Under the pieces are notes generated by a model. That model was not told the origin of the DNA. It did no database searches and saw only the letters and a list, made by a program, of their open reading frames with translations. This document shows positions 44,187-51,714 of a stretch of DNA of 64,000 nucleotides, one piece after another. The position numbers and the translations under genes were made by a program. Position 1 is the stretch's first letter, and each line of letters opens with the position of its first letter. Source of the stretch: JACPDH01 sp041671505 (lineage in GTDB: Bacteria; Acidobacteriota; Thermoanaerobaculia; Gp7-AA8); NCBI GenBank assembly GCA_041671505.1, contig JBAZBK010000011.1, positions 112,760 through 176,759 on the forward strand, read 5' to 3'.

Positions 44187-45737
44187 TTATTCCTCGTCCT
44201 TCGGCTTCGACATGTAGGCCCCGCCGGTTCCGTGCTCGGCGAACTCGCGCGCGAGGTGATTGGCCATCACGCTGTGTTTCCGGCCGTAGAAGAAGTAGAT
44301 GAAGAAGCCGATGAGGAGCCAGACGAAGAGGCGCCACCAGTTCGCCACCGGGAGCGAGAACATCAGCAGCAGGCAGCAGAGAACTCCCATGACCGGCACG
44401 AACGGCACCCAGGGGCAGCGGAAGGGGCGCTCGGCGTTCGGGTACTTCTTCCGCATGATGAGAACCGCCGTGCAGACGATGACGAAGGCGAGCAGGGTCC
44501 CGATGTTCGTCAGGTGCAGCAGCGCGTCGATCGGGAGAAGACCCGAGAGCGTCATCACGAAGACGCCGATCAGGATCGTCGACTTCCACGGCGTCCGGAA
44601 CTTCGGGTGGACGTCGGCGAAGAAGTCGTGCGGCACGAGCCCGTCGCGCGCCATCGCGAGGAAGACGCGCGGGCCCGACAGCATCATGACGAGCAGCACC
44701 GAGGTGATGCCGGCGACGCCCGCGGCGGCGATGAGCCCCTCGGCCCAGCCGATGCCCTGCTGCTGGAAGGCGCGACTGACCGGCGCGTTGATGTCGAGCT
44801 CGTTGTACCTGACCATCCCGGTCAGCACCGCGACGACCGCGATGTAGAGGACGGTGCAGATGACGAGCGACGCGACGATTCCGATCGGCACGTCGCGCTG
44901 CGGGTTCCTCGCCTCCTCGGTGTGAGTCGACACCGAGTCGAATCCGATGTAGGCGAAGAAGATGATCGCCGCGCCGGCGAGCATTCCGATCGGCGAGCCT
45001 CCCGCGTCGGTCTGTCCCGCGACGTGATGACCGAAGAAGTTGATGCCGGTCCAGCCGTACGGGGCGAACGGATGCCAGTTGTCGGCGTTGATGTAGAAGG
45101 TGCCGACGCCGATCACGAAGAGCACCGCGGCGACCTTGATCATGACCATCGCCGCGTTGAACGACGCGCTCTCGGCGATTCCCTTCACCAGGATCATCGT
45201 CACGATGAACACGATGATGATCGCGGGGAGATTGATGATCGAGCCGGTGTCGACGAAACCACCGCTCGCCGCGTCGTAGCGCCAGGGCGACTCGCGAAGC
45301 GTCGGCGGAAGCACGATGCCGAGCTTCGAGAGGACGTTCTGGAAGTAGCCCGACCAGCCGGTCGCGACCGTGGCGCTCCCGACCGCGTACTCGAGGACGA
45401 GATCCCAGCCGATGATCCAGGCGAAGAGCTCGCCGAGCGTCGCGTAGGCGTAGGTGTATGCCGAGCCGGCGACCGGGACCATCGCCGCGAACTCCGCGTA
45501 GCAGAGCGCGGCGAAGATGCAGGTGATGCCTGCGATGACGTACGAGAGCATCAGCGCGGGGCCGGCGACGTTGTGCGCGGCCGCGCCGGTGGCGACGAAG
45601 ATTCCCGCGCCGATGATCGCCCCGACGCCGAGGCTCGTGAGGTGGACGGGGCCGAGGACGCGGCGGAGCCGGTGCTCGCCCTTCATCTCGGCGAGCAGAA
45701 GTTCGAGAGGTTTGCGCGCGAAGAGGCGCTCGAGCAT
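44187..45737 (-). CDS. APC-family amino acid permease
   Basis: 516 aa with at least twelve membrane helices. The family start is clear: LGVGAIIGAGIFVATGAAAHNVAGPALMLSYVI (helix 1), then CYAEFAAMVPVAGSAYTYAY, IIFFAYIGFDSVSTHTEEARNPQRDVPIGI and GPRVFLAMARDGLVP. It imports an amino acid or polyamine across the cytoplasmic membrane (CAT-like subgroup). ATG 45737 has AAGGGAGA upstream; the longer frame to 45848 lacks similarity. The soluble C-terminus is short. Divergent from the next gene. Confidence 0.92.
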   Translation of the reverse strand: MLERLFARKPLELLLAEMKGEHRLRRVLGPVHLTSLGVGAIIGAGIFVATGAAAHNVAGPALMLSYVIAGITCIFAALCYAEFAAMVPVAGSAYTYAYATLGELFAWIIGWDLVLEYAVGSATVATGWSGYFQNVLSKLGIVLPPTLRESPWRYDAASGGFVDTGSIINLPAIIIVFIVTMILVKGIAESASFNAAMVMIKVAAVLFVIGVGTFYINADNWHPFAPYGWTGINFFGHHVAGQTDAGGSPIGMLAGAAIIFFAYIGFDSVSTHTEEARNPQRDVPIGIVASLVICTVLYIAVVAVLTGMVRYNELDINAPVSRAFQQQGIGWAEGLIAAAGVAGITSVLLVMMLSGPRVFLAMARDGLVPHDFFADVHPKFRTPWKSTILIGVFVMTLSGLLPIDALLHLTNIGTLLAFVIVCTAVLIMRKKYPNAERPFRCPWVPFVPVMGVLCCLLLMFSLPVANWWRLFVWLLIGFFIYFFYGRKHSVMANHLAREFAEHGTGGAYMSKPKDEE

Positions 45738-45833
45738 GTGCTGGTCTCCCTTGTGGTGACGCGTTCCGCGCGAATCATGGCACACGCGAAGCGCCATGTG
45801 GACTCGATTCTTTCGCGAGGTTAACGTATTGAA

Positions 45834-46493
45834 ATGTTCATCGGGCACTTCGGAGTGGGATTCGGCGCGAAGCGCATCGCGCCGCGCGTGTCGCTCGGCA
45901 CGCTCTTCCTCGCGGCGCAGTTCATCGACCTTCTCTGGCCGACGTTTCTACTGCTCGGGCTCGAGCGCGCGCGAATCGTTCCGGGCCTCATGGCCGCGTC
46001 GCCGCTCGACTTCGAGCATTACCCGATCTCGCACAGCCTTCTCGCGGTTTTCGGATGGGCGCTCCTCGTGGCGCTCTCGCATTTCTTCGCGAAGAGGAAC
46101 GGCGCGGCCGCGGCAGTCCTCGGCGGGCTCGTCGTGAGCCACTGGCTGCTCGACGCGCTCATGCACCGTCCCGACCTTCCGCTCGCGCCCGGCTCGGACT
46201 TGTTCGTCGGGCTCGGAGGCTGGTCGTCGATGCCGCTGACGATCGCGCTCGAGGGAACGATCTTCGCGATCGGTGTCTGGATGTACGGCCGCGTCACGAC
46301 AGCGACCGACGCGACCGGCCGCTGGAGCTTCCGCGCGCTCGTTGCCTTCCTCGCGCTGATCCAGGCCGCCAACCTCTTCGGATCGCCTCCTCCGAGCGTC
46401 GACGCGATCGCCTGGGTCGGCCAGTCGCAGTGGCTGATTGTCGCGTGGGGGTACTGGGTGGATGGGCACAGGCGGGGGGTGGGTGGGTTTTGA
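45834..46493 (+). CDS. Conserved membrane protein of unknown function
   Basis: 219 aa with about five to six helices. The N-terminus MFIGHFGVGFGAKRIAPRVSLG and LDFEHYPISHSLLAVFGWAL plus VVSHWLLDALMHRPD carry conserved histidines and Asp like those of membrane-bound metal-dependent hydrolase (YdjM-like) proteins, so a membrane hydrolase is possible. The catalytic function is not established. The gene is divergent from the permease and is followed by a large composite hairpin. Confidence 0.72.
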   Translation: MFIGHFGVGFGAKRIAPRVSLGTLFLAAQFIDLLWPTFLLLGLERARIVPGLMAASPLDFEHYPISHSLLAVFGWALLVALSHFFAKRNGAAAAVLGGLVVSHWLLDALMHRPDLPLAPGSDLFVGLGGWSSMPLTIALEGTIFAIGVWMYGRVTTATDATGRWSFRALVAFLALIQAANLFGSPPPSVDAIAWVGQSQWLIVAWGYWVDGHRRGVGGF

Positions 46494-46506
46494 CTCTGAG
46501 CTGTTT

Positions 46507-46643
46507 CGTTGTTAGAAAAGCCGAAGTTAGAAGTTAGAACGTTGAACGTTGAATCCAGAACGGGGAACGCGCCCATTTCTGGGTTCTACGTTCAACGTTC
46601 TAACTTCTAACTTCGCCTTTCCTAACAACTAACAACTAACAAC
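46507..46643. repeat. Composite hairpin: AAGTTAGAACG and GTTAGTTG word families nested
   Basis: 54-base arms 46507-46560 and 46577-46630 with few mismatches and a 16-base loop. The inner part is the AAGTTAGAACG family, the outer part TTGTTAG/CTAACAA words, which continue to 46643. Confidence 0.85.
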
Positions 46644-46658
46644 TCCCCCCCGCCCCCC

Positions 46659-47237
46659 TCACTCCCGCGCGTCCTCCAGCGTCGACGCGAGGACTTCACC
46701 TGTCGCGGCGTCGAGGTCCTGGGTCATCCGGCTGACGCGGCTCTGGACGTCGGCGAGCGCGACGCGGAGCTTCTGCATGGCGATGATGTCGCGGAAGACC
46801 CAGGGCTGCAGGTCGCGGCTTGCCGTTTCGATGTCGCGTTGCAGCGCGACGAAGTCGGTCGAGAAACCGCGTTCCTTCGCGTCTTCGAGACTCGCCTTGG
46901 CTTTCCTGATGATTCGCAGCACTTCGAGATCGGCCGGCGGTCTCTCGCTCGCGCGTCTCCCGGCGGCGTCGACGCGGTCGAGCGCCTTCTGAACGGCGGC
47001 ACTCTTCTGGAAGTCCTGCAACTCGCGCGCTGCGGCGGTGAGCTGCGCGACCACGAATGCGTCACGACGCAGGACCGCGGCGTTCGCCGCCGACTCGATC
47101 TCGACCTGCTCGAGGTCGGCGGCCAGCTGCCGCGCGGCGCGGTCGGGAGCCCAGGCGGCGCGTTGCGCGTCGGCCGCCGGGGCGATTGCAAATGTCGCGA
47201 GGATCAGTAAGGCGTGGATCGGTTTCACGGGGGCCAC
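46659..47237 (-). CDS. Exported helical protein of unknown function
   Basis: 192 aa. Signal peptide (IHALLILATFAIAPAADAQ), then an almost entirely alpha-helical, coiled-coil-like mature part with many Ala, Arg and Asp (e.g. LEQVEIESAANAAVLRRDAF, LRVALADVQSRVSRMTQDL). No family recognised. It is transcribed away from the TonB receptor gene and probably periplasmic. Confidence 0.65.
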   Translation of the reverse strand: MAPVKPIHALLILATFAIAPAADAQRAAWAPDRAARQLAADLEQVEIESAANAAVLRRDAFVVAQLTAAARELQDFQKSAAVQKALDRVDAAGRRASERPPADLEVLRIIRKAKASLEDAKERGFSTDFVALQRDIETASRDLQPWVFRDIIAMQKLRVALADVQSRVSRMTQDLDAATGEVLASTLEDARE

Positions 47238-47466
47238 CTCCGCAATGCGTTTCCGATTCGACTCTCCCTCGCGGGAGGAGGTTTCGCCGGCTCGTCGAGG
47301 CGGGATGCGCAGGGATCGAGGGAGCGCCTCACCGGAGCCCTGAAAACGAGCAATTCTGCACGAAACAGGATGTGGCAGGGGAGAGGCCCGGGGAGGCCGT
47401 GTCGGGTCATTTCCTCTTCACATCCGATTCACGCTGAAGTGGCTGGCGGTGGCCCGCTTTCGGATG

Positions 47467-47472
47467 TAAGAT
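47467..47472 (+). promoter_or_regulatory. TAAGAT -10-like box upstream of the TonB receptor
   Basis: TAAGAT followed by CCCGCC, ~98 bases before ATG 47571, in the 333-base gap that otherwise shows no gene. Leaves a long untranslated leader. Confidence 0.3.
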
Positions 47473-47570
47473 CCCGCCGACAAACGACCCCCCGGGACCC
47501 CTCGTCCACGCGGCTCGATCAACCCTGGGGGCTCTCTTCGAAACTTAGGCATCATCCTCCAGGAGGGATC

Positions 47571-50500
47571 ATGTTCGCTTCGGCAGTGAATCGTATTAAA
47601 CCGGGACTCTTTTTATTCGTCCTCGTTGCGACGCTCGTGATGAGCCCAGTCGCCTTCGGTCAGGCCACCACCGGTGCGCTCTCCGGATCGGTCGCTTCCG
47701 CCGATGACGGCTCGTTTCTTCCGGGCGTGACGATCGAGGCAATCCACGTTCCGACCGGCACGCGCTATTCGAGCGTGACGGGCGACAGCGGCCGCTTCAC
47801 CATTCCGAACGTCAGAGTCGGTGGACCGTACAAGGTCACCGCGACGCTCGAAGGCTTCCAGACGGCGGAGACGGGCGGCATCGACGTTCGCCTCGGCGCC
47901 GCCAGCGAAGTCGCCACCTTGAAGATGAAAATCGGCGGCGTCGCGGAGTCGATCGTGGTCACGGCCGAAGCCGACCCGCTCATCACTCCTAACAAGAGCG
48001 GCTCGACGTCCGCGGTCTCGACCGAACAGATCGAGACACTCCCGACGGTCAACCGCACGCTTCAGGATTTCGCGCGTACCAACCCGTACGTCAACGTGGA
48101 CGCCCAGGACATCTCGGCGACGCGCATGTACGTTGCCGGCAAGAACAACCGGTACAACTCGATCCAGATCGACGGCGCGGTGAACAACGACCTGTTCGGC
48201 CTCGCTGACACCGGCACGCCGGGCGGTCAGGCCAATGCCCAGGCCATCTCGCTCGACGCGATTCAGGAAATTCAGGTCGCAGTCTCCCCGTACGACGTCC
48301 GCCAGGGCGGCTTCACCGGAGGCGGCATCAACGCGATCACCCGTTCCGGATCGAACGATATCCAGGGCTCGGTCTTCTATTCGAGGCGCGATCCGAGCTG
48401 GGTCGGCGACGGCCCGAACAACAACCCGATCTCGAACTTCGATGCCGAGCAGTACGGCGGCCGCATCGGCGGGCGCATCATCCGCGACAAGCTGTTCTTC
48501 TTCGTCAACGGCGAGTACAACGACAAAAACGAGGATGACGACTACACGTCGCAGAACTATCGCCGGCCCGGAGACGTCCAGATCGTCAACGACTTCCTCC
48601 AGAACCAGTTCGGATACGACACTGGCGGCCTCGGAACAATGACACGGGCGAGCCTGTCGAAGAATTTCTTCGGCCGCGTCGACTGGAACGTGAACGATTC
48701 GAACCAGTTCACGATTCGCCACAACTACGTCACTGGCTCGAATGATGTGATTTCGGATCGCAATTTCAACCGCTTCCGCTTCCCGAAATCCACGTATTTC
48801 TTCGAGGACGAGACCAACTCCACCGTCGCGCAGTTGAACAGCATCTTCGGCGGCAACGCCTTCAACGAGGCGCGCATCAACTACACGACCATCAAGGACC
48901 GGCGCGCCTCTGCCGAGCCGTTCCCGGGAATCGAGATCGGCGGCACCGGACCGCGCAATGCGGACATCGTCGCGGGCGCAGAGCAGTTCTCGACCGCGAA
49001 CTCCCTCGATCAGGACATTCTCGAGATCACCGACGATTTCACGCTCCTCCGGGGCGCGCACAACATCACCATCGGCACGCACAACGAGATCTTCGATTTC
49101 AACAATGTGTTCATGCCGAGCGCGTACGGGCACTACTACTTCCCGACGCTTCAGGACTTCCTCGATCTGAACCCTTCGCAGTACTTCTACACGTACGCCG
49201 AGGGCGGCATCAACCCGTCGAAGTTCCAAGTGAATCAGCTCGGACTCTATGCGAGCGATCAGTGGTCGGTGCGTCCGAACCTGACGCTGACGTTCGGCCT
49301 TCGCGCCGACATGGCCCAGTATCCCGACTCGCCGAACTACAACCCCATCGTCGACACGGCCATCGGTTATGACACGTCGGCGACGCCGGACGAGAGCCCG
49401 ACCTTCTCGCCGCGACTCGGCGTGAACTGGCAGCTCGGCACCAACCAGCAGCTCCGCGGCGGCGTCGGCATCTTCGCCGGCCGCACGCCGTACGTCTGGG
49501 TCTCGAACGCCTACGGTGGCACGGGCATCGGCCAGATTTCGATCTCCTGCATCGAGCCGTCATGCTCGCCGACGTTCGTCGCCGATCCCTTCAACCAGCC
49601 GACGAACTTCCCGTCTGGCGGCGGCGCGTTTGCAGCCTCTCTCACGGATCCCGATTTCATGTCGCCGCGCCTGTGGCGTGCCACGGCCGGCTACGATCGA
49701 GAGTTCGCGGGGGGCGTCCGCGGGACGGTCGAGGTCCTCTATTCGAAGACGATCGAGGACGTCTACTACCAGAACGTGAACTACATCGAGAGCGGTGCGG
49801 TCAGCCCGATCGACGGCCGTCCGATTTACAAACGCGCCAGCACGGCGCTGAGCAACGCCTACCTGCTCACCAATACCGACGAAGGCGACCAGCTCATGGA
49901 GTCGATCCAGCTGAGCAAGACGTGGAACAATGTCACGCTGGGCGCAACGTACACTCACCAGGAGGCGAACTCCGCCTTCGACGGGACCTCGAGCACGGCG
50001 AGCTCCAACTGGCAGTTCCACCACACCAAGGGCAACATCTACGAGCCGGAGCTCTCCCGTTCGGCGTTTGAGACCGAGCACCGCTTCAACCTCAACGCGA
50101 CGTTCAACTTCGCGACCGGGCCCTTCACGCATGCGATTGGCGTCTTCTACAACGCCCAGTCGGGTCGCCCCTACTCGTTCATCATCGGCACCGACGTCAA
50201 CGGCGACGGTGCGTCATCCAACGACCTGCTCTACATCCCCGGCAGCGATACCGAGATCATCGTGCAGAATTCCGCCGGTGTGGTCCAGCCATACTCGTTC
50301 CTTGGAAACTATCTCCACAAAGCGGGCCTCGATCCGCTTGCCGGACGCGCCATGGACCGCTACGAAGCCACCGAGCCGTCGGTGCATCAGATGGACCTGC
50401 ATTACGAGCTCGGCCTTCCCGCGTTCCAGGGGATTTTCACGATGATCACGGCCGACGTGTCGAATGCGCTCGCCATGATCGATGGCGGAAACGGGAAGGT

Positions 50501-50678
50501 CAAATACGTCTCGAATCAGAACTTCTCGCCCATCACGTATCGCGGCGTCGACTCCGCGACGGGTAAGCCGATCTACCGCGAACGTTTCGCGGGTGCGCTC
50601 AACCCGGGAAGCCAGTACTCCGTCGCGACCGACCGCTCGCGGTGGCAGGCCCGGTTGGGCATCCGCCTGAACTTCTAA
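47571..50678 (+). CDS. TonB-dependent receptor, Oar-like, with carboxypeptidase-regulatory N-terminus
   Basis: 1035 aa from ATG 47571 with AGGAGG upstream. Signal peptide ending PVAFGQ, a regulatory-like domain (~30-110: GALSGSVASADDGSFLPGVT, GRFTIPNVRVGGPYKV), a plug region (ADPLITPNKSGSTSAVSTEQI, INAITRSGSNDIQGSVFY) and a long beta-barrel ending SRWQARLGIRLNF with the C-terminal Phe needed for outer-membrane assembly. Probable importer of large nutrients or siderophore-like ligands powered by TonB. The ligand is unknown. A strong terminator follows. Confidence 0.9.
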   Translation: MFASAVNRIKPGLFLFVLVATLVMSPVAFGQATTGALSGSVASADDGSFLPGVTIEAIHVPTGTRYSSVTGDSGRFTIPNVRVGGPYKVTATLEGFQTAETGGIDVRLGAASEVATLKMKIGGVAESIVVTAEADPLITPNKSGSTSAVSTEQIETLPTVNRTLQDFARTNPYVNVDAQDISATRMYVAGKNNRYNSIQIDGAVNNDLFGLADTGTPGGQANAQAISLDAIQEIQVAVSPYDVRQGGFTGGGINAITRSGSNDIQGSVFYSRRDPSWVGDGPNNNPISNFDAEQYGGRIGGRIIRDKLFFFVNGEYNDKNEDDDYTSQNYRRPGDVQIVNDFLQNQFGYDTGGLGTMTRASLSKNFFGRVDWNVNDSNQFTIRHNYVTGSNDVISDRNFNRFRFPKSTYFFEDETNSTVAQLNSIFGGNAFNEARINYTTIKDRRASAEPFPGIEIGGTGPRNADIVAGAEQFSTANSLDQDILEITDDFTLLRGAHNITIGTHNEIFDFNNVFMPSAYGHYYFPTLQDFLDLNPSQYFYTYAEGGINPSKFQVNQLGLYASDQWSVRPNLTLTFGLRADMAQYPDSPNYNPIVDTAIGYDTSATPDESPTFSPRLGVNWQLGTNQQLRGGVGIFAGRTPYVWVSNAYGGTGIGQISISCIEPSCSPTFVADPFNQPTNFPSGGGAFAASLTDPDFMSPRLWRATAGYDREFAGGVRGTVEVLYSKTIEDVYYQNVNYIESGAVSPIDGRPIYKRASTALSNAYLLTNTDEGDQLMESIQLSKTWNNVTLGATYTHQEANSAFDGTSSTASSNWQFHHTKGNIYEPELSRSAFETEHRFNLNATFNFATGPFTHAIGVFYNAQSGRPYSFIIGTDVNGDGASSNDLLYIPGSDTEIIVQNSAGVVQPYSFLGNYLHKAGLDPLAGRAMDRYEATEPSVHQMDLHYELGLPAFQGIFTMITADVSNALAMIDGGNGKVKYVSNQNFSPITYRGVDSATGKPIYRERFAGALNPGSQYSVATDRSRWQARLGIRLNF

Positions 50679-50700
50679 CCACTAACTGCAGTCGCAGTCG

Positions 50701-50734
50701 AAGCCGGGAGAGCGAGAGCTCTCCCGGCTTTTTT
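50701..50734 (+). terminator. Intrinsic terminator after the TonB receptor
   Basis: 12-base stem arms AAGCCGGGAGAG (50701-50712) and CTCTCCCGGCTT (50719-50730), loop CGAGAG, then a run of T to 50734. Confidence 0.88.
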
Positions 50735-50834
50735 GTGGCCGCGCGGATATTTGTTAGGCCGGCGATGTGTTGCCGGGCGCGGGCTCGGGAGCGTTCACGT
50801 TCACGGGGGGCTCTCGCCTGAACGCTGATGGCCT

Positions 50835-50970
50835 CGAGTCAAAGGAAGAGAAGCTGAAGTTAGAAGTTAGAACGCTGAATTGAGAACCCAGAAAAGAGGC
50901 AGCGCAGGCCTTTCTGGATTCAACATTCAACGTTCTAACTTCTAACTTCAGCTTCTCTTCCGTTGACTCG
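50835..50970. repeat. Long hairpin of AAGTTAGAACG-type words
   Basis: About 60-base arms (50835-50895, 50910-50970) with outer CGAGTCAA/TTGACTCG and inner AAGTTAGAACG words. It ends just before the stop of the minus-strand lipoprotein gene, so it may terminate that gene. Confidence 0.83.
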
Positions 50971-50978
50971 TGTGGACG

Positions 50979-51581
50979 CTACCAGCCGCCTCCCGGTGGC
51001 CGGCCGCCTCCCGGACCGCCGCCGAATCCGCCGCGCCCGCGGCCTCTCTCTTCGCCCCGCTGCGAGCGGCGCTGTTCCTGAACGGCGCGCTCGAGCGCGA
51101 TCCACTGATCGATCGAAAGGATCGCGCGTTGCGCCGCAACCAGGTCGACCTGCGCTTCGAGAAGCTCCGAGCGCGCATCGCGCAGCCGGTGGCCCGATTC
51201 GACGATCTGCGCCGTCGTCACCTCGGGCATGTCGACGATCGCGCGCAATTCGCGAGCCGCAACCTGAGCCTCGCTCTCGAGCCGCGCGACGTTTTCCTGC
51301 TTCGGAGCCAGCGCCTCGAGCTTTACGATCTGCTCTGCCGTCAGTGCGATCGGCTCGGCGAACTTCGTGTCTCGCCACCAGAGCGGCGGGACCAACGACA
51401 CTCCGGAGCTCCCCCCCGGCATTCCTCCACGCGGCGACTGCATGCCATCTTCCCGTGCGACATCCCAGCCTTCCCCGGCTCCGGGCCCGTCACGTTCAGC
51501 CGGCATCGGTCCCGTGGCGCACGCGGCGAGAGCAAGCAACGAAATTGCGATCGGTGCGATAGACAGACGAATATTCATCAT
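50979..51581 (-). CDS. Spy/CpxP-like periplasmic lipoprotein
   Basis: 200 aa. It starts with tandem Met codons (51581/51578), so the exact start is ambiguous by one codon. Lipoprotein signal LLALAACATG. The mature part carries LTAEQIVKLEALAPKQ, the LTxxQ-like motif of Spy/CpxP chaperones and metal sensors, followed by long helices. The C-terminus is Gly/Arg/Pro-rich. Likely a periplasmic chaperone or metal-stress protein. It is divergent from the Ser/Thr kinase gene with a 133-base shared regulatory region. Confidence 0.72.
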   Translation of the reverse strand: MMNIRLSIAPIAISLLALAACATGPMPAERDGPGAGEGWDVAREDGMQSPRGGMPGGSSGVSLVPPLWWRDTKFAEPIALTAEQIVKLEALAPKQENVARLESEAQVAARELRAIVDMPEVTTAQIVESGHRLRDARSELLEAQVDLVAAQRAILSIDQWIALERAVQEQRRSQRGEERGRGRGGFGGGPGGGRPPGGGW

Positions 51582-51697
51582 GGGGATTAGACGATCGACG
51601 GCCACTCCGCGTTTGCATCGAGTCGATCTTTGCCGCAGTCCTCCGCGCCGCCTGCTTGCCTCTCGACATTCCATTCGGCACCGCCCCCCTCCCGTCC

Positions 51698-51703
51698 TAT
51701 ACT
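51698..51703 (+). promoter_or_regulatory. TATACT -10-like box upstream of the kinase
   Basis: TATACT ends 11 bases before ATG 51715, so the transcript would have little or no leader. TTCGGC at 51674 with an 18-base spacer could be a weak -35. Confidence 0.35.
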
Positions 51704-51714
51704 CTCTGCAATCC

